Assembly: GCF_037038585.1 (NCBI RefSeq)
Contig: NC_092523.1
Location: forward strand, 4,407,001 to 4,471,000
DNA length: 64,000 bases
Source of the DNA: Patagioenas fasciata
Taxonomy: Eukaryota; Chordata; Aves; Columbiformes; Columbidae
Direction: 5' to 3'
Each line of letters starts with the position of its first letter. The first letter of the stretch is position 1. Both the position numbers and the translations under genes were made by a program. This document shows positions 59,085 through 64,000 of this stretch, one piece after another. A model generated the notes under the pieces. That model was not told the DNA's origin and did no database searches. It saw only the letters and a program-made list of their open reading frames with translations.

Positions 59085-60600
59085 GAGGAAATGATGGACA
59101 AGGTTCGCATGGAGAGTGCAGGGTGATTTGGACTTTTTAATCAACAATACAGGATCAAAGGACCCCCACTTCAAGTGTATGGAGATAAAGACCAACGGAC
59201 CTCTTCCATCAGAGGAAGAACAGATTGAAAAATACTCAAGAAACCTGGACATGTGTAATTCCATGGGCCCTGAGGTGGCTGAAGTCACTGCAAGGACACT
59301 CTCAATAATCTCTGAGTGATTAGGATGATTGGAAGATGTGCCTGAGGACTGGAGGAAAGCAAATGTTACTCCTATCTACAAAAAGGGTAGGAAGGAGGAC
59401 CCAGGAAAACACAAGAAGGTCAGCCAATCTCACCTCGATCCCTGGGAAGGTGATGGAGCAGCTGCCACTGGAAAACATTTCCAGGTACATGAAGGGCTTC
59501 AGGAGGAGTAAGGTACATGAAAGCACATGAAATCATCAGGAGCAGTCAGCATGGTTTCACAAAGGGGAAGCCATGCTTGAGCAACCTAATAAACTTCTAC
59601 AATGAAATGACCAACCTGATAGATGTGAGGAGAGCAGCGGGCACCATCTATCTATATTTCGGCAAGGCTTTCAACATTGTTTCCCATAAGATCATAAAGA
59701 AACTGATGAGGTATGGGCTGGATGAGCAAACAGTGAGGAGAACTGAATACTGACTGAACTGCTTGGTCTGGATATGTCGCTGTCTAAAGGGACCTTGACA
59801 GGCAAGAGAAATGGGCTGACAGGAACCTCATCAAGTTTAACAAGGGGAAATGCAAAGTCCTGCACTTCAGAGAAATAACCCCATGAATCAGTACGTGCTG
59901 GGGATTCTCCAAATGTAAAGCAGCTTTTCAGAAGAGTACTTGGAGATCCTAGTGGACACCAAGTTGACCATGAGCCAGCAACAGATAAAAAGGCAACATT
60001 GTCCTGGGCTGTGTTAGGAAGATCGTTGCTAATGATCTTTAATCATCACTGATGGGACACCTGTGAAATGCTGGGTCCAGTTTTGGGCTCCCCAGTCCAA
60101 AAGAGTCTTGGATGTATGTCCAAGCATGGCCAGCAAAGGGCCACAAAGTTGACTAAGAGATTGTAGCGTTTCTCAGTGAAGAAAGGCTAAGAGAGCTGGA
60201 ATTGTTTCCATTTCAGAGATCTTCCTCGTGGCAGATCTTTTCAATGTGTATAAACACCTAATGGGAGAGTAAAGAAGATGGAGCCAGACTCTTTCAGTGG
60301 TGCCCAGTAACAGGACAAAAAGCAATGGTCACAAATCAAAATACAAAAAAATAAAAAATAATAATAAAAAAAAATCCATTCATATACAAGCAAAAACATT
60401 TTTACTACGAGGATGATTGAATTGGAACAAAATGCCTAGAGAGGTTGTGGAGTCTCCATCTCTAGAGATTTTCAAACCCAGCTGGACACTTTCCTGAACA
60501 ACTTGCTGTAGCTGGTGTTTCTCTGACCGTGGATATTGGAGAAAACAATCTCCAGATGTCCCTTTTGAGCTCAACTATTCTGTGATTCTGTGATACTGTG
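59085..60600 (+). mobile_element. old long CR1 with inactive reverse-transcriptase remnant
   Basis: This is the longest CR1 here. About 59330-59400 gives the PEDWRKANVTPIYKKG block, about 59545-59600 the QHGFTKGKPCLSNLINF block, and 59643-59690 motif A. At motif A the catalytic Asp of the usual LDFSKAFD is Tyr (TAT, 59655-59657) and the following Asp is Asn (AAC, 59673-59675). A frameshift near 59424-59515 and a stop at 59751 break the frame. Much of the middle of ORF2 is deleted before 59770. The 3' part runs through AGTTGACCATGAGCCAGCAA, the segment 60108-60270 that also occurs inverted at 61475-61637, an A-rich expansion at 60338-60374, and GGTTGTGGAGTCTCCATCTC. It ends with the tail ATTCTGTGATTCTGTGATACTGTG. 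Confidence 0.92.
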
Positions 60601-61318
60601 CTCATCTCCTCCAAAGACCAATAATGAGGACCTTAGCTGCAATATATTTTGCCCATTACTCCAAAGACCACCCCTCCCTACCCAAGAGGAAAAAAAATAA
60701 ATATTAGAGGATGGGCTGATAGGCTGTAGCCTTCTGTGTAATTAGAATTACTTCCTTGATGGAAGTAACCATGATACTAACCCAGGAAATCTTGACCTCG
60801 CTTTCTACTGACAAGGGTATAATGGAGCTAGAGACCAATCTTTCCTACCTGATGTCCCACCTTCCCCCTTACCTTCCGCTTATGGGAAGATGATGAATCT
60901 TCCCATTTGTGAATTACCCAATATAAATTATTCATAGAGCACTTTTATCAACCCTATTAGCTGCACACAAATCTAGGTAAATGTCAAGTCATCTTCGTTA
61001 ATCCCTCATTCAGGCTGTTGGAAGAGATACTGCACTGAGAGGTAATGCATTTGACTGCCCAGAGTATTCACTTTGCCAGAGAGCCATATTTTGATGAGAA
61101 AGTCTGAGTGCTTCTCTGTGGCAGAGCCTGGGCTCTATCCTTTCTGAATAACTGGGTAGCAGCAGGTGGCCCTGATATTTACATATTATCTTCCAGATCA
61201 GATATTTCAAATGGAGGAATAAAGGACTTAATAACTCATGTCTCGTCCATTTGCGTACTGCCTTCCTTGGTGCAGGTGTCCTGCTCTCTCACAAGTTTTA
61301 AGAGTTACACTACTTTGT
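60601..61318. other. no gene recognised
   Basis: Unclassified sequence between the long CR1 and the duplicated block. The 84-codon frame at 61108-61362 shows no motif. Confidence 0.5.
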
Positions 61319-61443
61319 ACTTCTCCGCTGTCCTAGGAGATGACTCACTATCTTATATCTGAAAGATTTTTCCCAGTAAGAACATATTCGGTGGAACTAG
61401 TCTTTCACTCTAACCCTCGAACAAGTTCCCTGACTTCAACAGG
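61319..61443 (+). repeat. direct repeat, copy A (125 bp)
   Basis: Starts ACTTCTCCGCTGTCCTAGGA and ends CTGACTTCAACAGG. It aligns without gaps to 61637-61761, with eight differences, all transitions. Its right end merges into three tandem 18-bp units of the AGTTCCCTGACTTCAACA type (61424-61477). Confidence 0.95.
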
Positions 61444-61474
61444 TTCCCTGACTTCAACAAGTTCCCAAACTTCA

Positions 61475-61637
61475 ACTCTCCCATCAGGTGTTTATACACA
61501 TTGAAAAGATCTGCCATAAGGAAGATCTCTGAAATGGAAACAATTCCAGCTCTCTCAGCCTTTCATCATTGAGAAATGCTCCAATCTCTTAGTCAACTTT
61601 GTGGCCCTTTACTGGCCATGCTTGGACATACATCCAA
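61475..61637 (-). repeat. inverted copy of a neighbouring CR1 segment (163 bp)
   Basis: The reverse complement aligns without gaps to 60108-60270 of the CR1 upstream, with nine differences in 163 bp. It carries no CR1 tail, so it did not arrive by ordinary retrotransposition. It lies exactly between the two 125-bp direct repeats. Confidence 0.95.
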
Positions 61638-61761
61638 CTTCTCCACTGTCCTAGGAGATGACTCACTATCTTACATCTGGAAGATTTTTCTCAGTAAGAA
61701 CATATTCAGTGGAACTAGTCTTTCACTCTAATCCTCAAACAAGTTCCCTGATTTCAACAGG
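61637..61761 (+). repeat. direct repeat, copy B (125 bp)
   Basis: Starts ACTTCTCCACTGTCCTAGGA and ends CTGATTTCAACAGG. It is the gap-free partner of 61319-61443. It abuts the inverted CR1 copy with one shared base. Confidence 0.95.
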
Positions 61762-62597
61762 CCCAGTGTAGTGGTTTTAAAATATACCACTTGCTGCTAT
61801 CTGGCACAACAGCATTCCTTCCACAAAGACTTGTGTTTCTTGGAAAGAAATTTCAGTACAAACCTGCAGCAATTGGCAAGTGCCTTTACAAGCGCATGAG
61901 TCTCAAGGATTTCAACAGACTTCAAGGTGAAAAAAAAAATAAATGAGCTCAGATATCTAAGTTGGGACTTTAGTGGGAATTTTCTCACATGTGTGTGAAA
62001 CTTCATAGCCCGTAAGTCCCTGGTTCCATAGATCTTATACTTCGCAGCGTATTTAGTCACACACACTTTTTCTTCTGCCCAGTGGATCTTGAATTTCTTC
62101 CTGAATGCTGATATGGTTTCCAGAGGTGCGGTGGAACAGCCTAGTTGTGAGGATGTCAGTTACATACGTGGGACACATGGAGACTGAGTGGCACTAGATC
62201 TGGGCCATGGGATGGAACCCATGTGAGTGCTCCATCCTGCATTAATATGGGCTTGTTATTTTTAAATCATGTTTCCAAACAAACCGTTGTCATAGCTACA
62301 TTTGTTGGGCAACCCAGTCCCACTGGTCTGTGTTAGGTACAGTCTGAGAATGATTCCCCAGGTGAGACTTAGAGATGGATTCTGTACCAGCCAGACTTAG
62401 GCACAGAATGGGTGTCATGCCTCTCAGCCTAGCAAGGACAGGTTTATCTGGGGACAAATGCAAAGCTGTAACTTTTCAATGCCTAAGGATTTTTTAAGTT
62501 AGAACCAATTCAAAATCTTTAGAATTTAGGAATCTGAAGAACAGAAATTTTCATGATCATAGTTTAGGATTTAAGAACCTGCTTTCCCTGCTTTATA
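61762..62597. other. no gene recognised
   Basis: Unclassified. The 89-codon minus-strand frame at 61797-62066 has no recognisable family. Confidence 0.5.
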
Positions 62598-62936
62598 GAA
62601 TCATGGAATTACAGAATCATTTAGGTTGGAAGAGACCCTCAGGGTCATCAAGTTCAACCATAACCCGACTCTGACACTGCCCCATGTCCCTGAGAACCTC
62701 ATCTCCATCTGTTCAACCCTCCAGGGATGGTGACTCCACCACTGCCCTGGGCAGCCTGTTCCAATGCCCCACAGCCTTTTGGGGAAGAAATTGTTCCTAA
62801 TATCCAATCTAAACTTCCCCTGGCACAACTTGAGGCTGTTTTCTCTCATCCTGTTGCTTATTACTTGGGAGAAGAGACCAACACCCTCCATGCTACAACC
62901 CCCTTTCAGGTAGTTGTAGAGAGAAATAAAGGTCTC
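62598..62936 (-). mobile_element. CR1 3' part (minus strand)
   Basis: The tail at the left is AATCATGGAATTACAGAATC, then TTTAGGTTGGAAGAGACCCT, CATCAAGTTCAACCATAACC, GAGAACCTCATCTCCATCTG, GCCCTGGGCAGCCTGTTCCA and, near the right end, CAGGTAGTTGTAGAGAGAAA. The overlapping 136-codon minus-strand frame is a chance frame in the CR1 3' region. Confidence 0.93.
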
Positions 62937-64000
62937 TGCCCTTTCTATCTGTCTGGTGTTTCTTGTACCTTGCATTGGAGTCTGATGTGAAATTATCTGT
63001 ATTTTTTCCATGATAACTAAAAGTAACCGACTTTGAGAAGTCTACAGTAGCTTTCCCTTTGCCCAGTCCCACACTGTGTCTCTACGTGGTTCTGTACTAT
63101 CTGTGGAAACATCGCAACCCACCTAACGGTCCCTCTCATAGTGCTTCTCTGCTTGGTGTGGTCACACCATATTGTTTCAGATCTGCCCCTGAATACCTTG
63201 CCCAAGGCTACATGGAGCGTCTGTGGCAGAACAGAAACAGGAATGTTGGCTAGTGCCCAAGTCCTTAATCCATCCTTCCTGTGTGTAATGTAGTTGTCTT
63301 GCAGGCTGGCACTGCACTAAATATAAAAGAATGAAAACAGCCAGACAATATGCTTTCAACTTCCAGGCTTTCCTGGCCTCTCTTTTTGCATCTCTCTTGT
63401 TGATCCCACATGTAAAACACAGAGTAAATAGTGACTTATGCCAGCTGAAGTATTGCCTCGGTGCAGACATGGAATGCTGCTTCCCCTTGGTATCCGTATT
63501 TTCCATAATCCTTTTCTAATCTGCTGGCAAAGAAAGAAAGACCATATTAGAGCTACAGCTGTTCCTCTCGGATGGATGTAGAGACACAAGTTTGCACATA
63601 CATAACTCTGTTTCTGCCAACTCCACAATAATAACAAATTTTACTGTTTAAAATAAAAGTGGGGGTGACAGCCCTTGGCGAGGGGAGTATATGATGGTGT
63701 AAGAAACTTGTAGATATACAATGAGCAGCAAAAGTATCTGAAATGGGCTTGAACTCTTTCTATAATACCAAAGAGGTTATGAAGGACACAAATGATTCAA
63801 ATATAAATCAAACCTCTTCATTTTTCAGACTTGTCAGTGGGCATTTAAAATTCAGCATCTTCTTGCTGGCTGCAAAATCTGAGATTATATTCTCTGTAAA
63901 GCAGTATGGCTTTCCAAGCATAAAACTGAGCTTTTTTCTTCATCTATCTCCTCCTCACAGCAGAAAGTCTCTCCCATAGGTTTTGACTAAACATTTAAAG
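62937..64000. other. no gene recognised
   Basis: Unclassified sequence to the window end. Open frames up to 109 codons (63177-63506, minus) overlap in several frames and lack motifs. Confidence 0.45.

Noticed and set aside
62601..63011. 136-codon minus-strand frame
   Set aside because: It covers the CR1 3' region and flanking DNA. A chance frame.

Overview
This window is vertebrate nuclear DNA, almost certainly from a bird. The main evidence is the repeat content. At least ten copies of the avian LINE CR1 are present, most ending in the characteristic 8-base tail family (ATTCTATG/ATTCTGTG). There are three ERVL-type LTRs of the avian kind and a few very old MIR SINE remnants. The DNA is otherwise AT-rich and CpG-poor. 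One CR1 subfamily has a tail built on TATCACAG, which from memory is common in Neoaves, so a neoavian bird is likelier than a galliform; this is inference. No protein-coding exon could be supported anywhere in the 64 kb. Every long open frame is a repeat (the 39-bp minisatellite, the pyrimidine tracts, CR1) or a short chance frame. The window reads as a gene desert or the inside of a very large intron. Layout: 1-2521 is unremarkable single-copy DNA. 2522-2873 holds opposed CR1 ends. 3517-3586 is a MIR relic. 4347-5556 is an ERVL-type LTR whose R/U5 part has expanded into 17 copies of a 39-bp unit. 5557-20547 is about 15 kb with almost no recognisable repeat, including an AT-rich block with a perfect octamer near 13.2 kb. 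20548-20826 is CR1. A 204-bp TTCC/TCCC tract lies at 24.55 kb. A solo ERVL-type LTR with perfect 5-bp target duplications spans 28340-28982. An extreme AT island lies at 30.6-30.84 kb. CR1 copies follow at 32.0, 36.1 and 39.7-40.5 kb, the last with a younger CR1 inserted inside an older one. A MIR lies at 36.7 kb, a second solo LTR at 42049-42761, and a CR1 at 46.9 kb. A candidate TATA/Inr promoter with a consensus splice donor 181 nt downstream is at 47868-48085, and a perfect p53-type response element follows at 48651-48670. A CR1 with reverse-transcriptase remnants spans 50119-51039. A CR1 with an expanded tail lies at 52.7-53.0 kb. Two long pyrimidine tracts occupy 55033-55490. An old, long CR1 spans 59085-60600. 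From 60108 to 61761 there is an inverted-copy plus direct-duplication rearrangement, and a last CR1 lies at 62.6 kb. The points most worth a second look are: the orphan promoter/first-exon candidate; the perfect p53 element 0.75 kb inside its presumed first intron; the rearrangement at 60.1-61.8 kb, where one 163-bp CR1 segment has been copied in inverse orientation between two 125-bp direct repeats; the LTR-born minisatellite with a duplicated four-unit block; and the perfect TCTCGCGAGA palindrome upstream of the TATA box in the solo LTR at 28.3 kb. None of these is proven functional by sequence alone.
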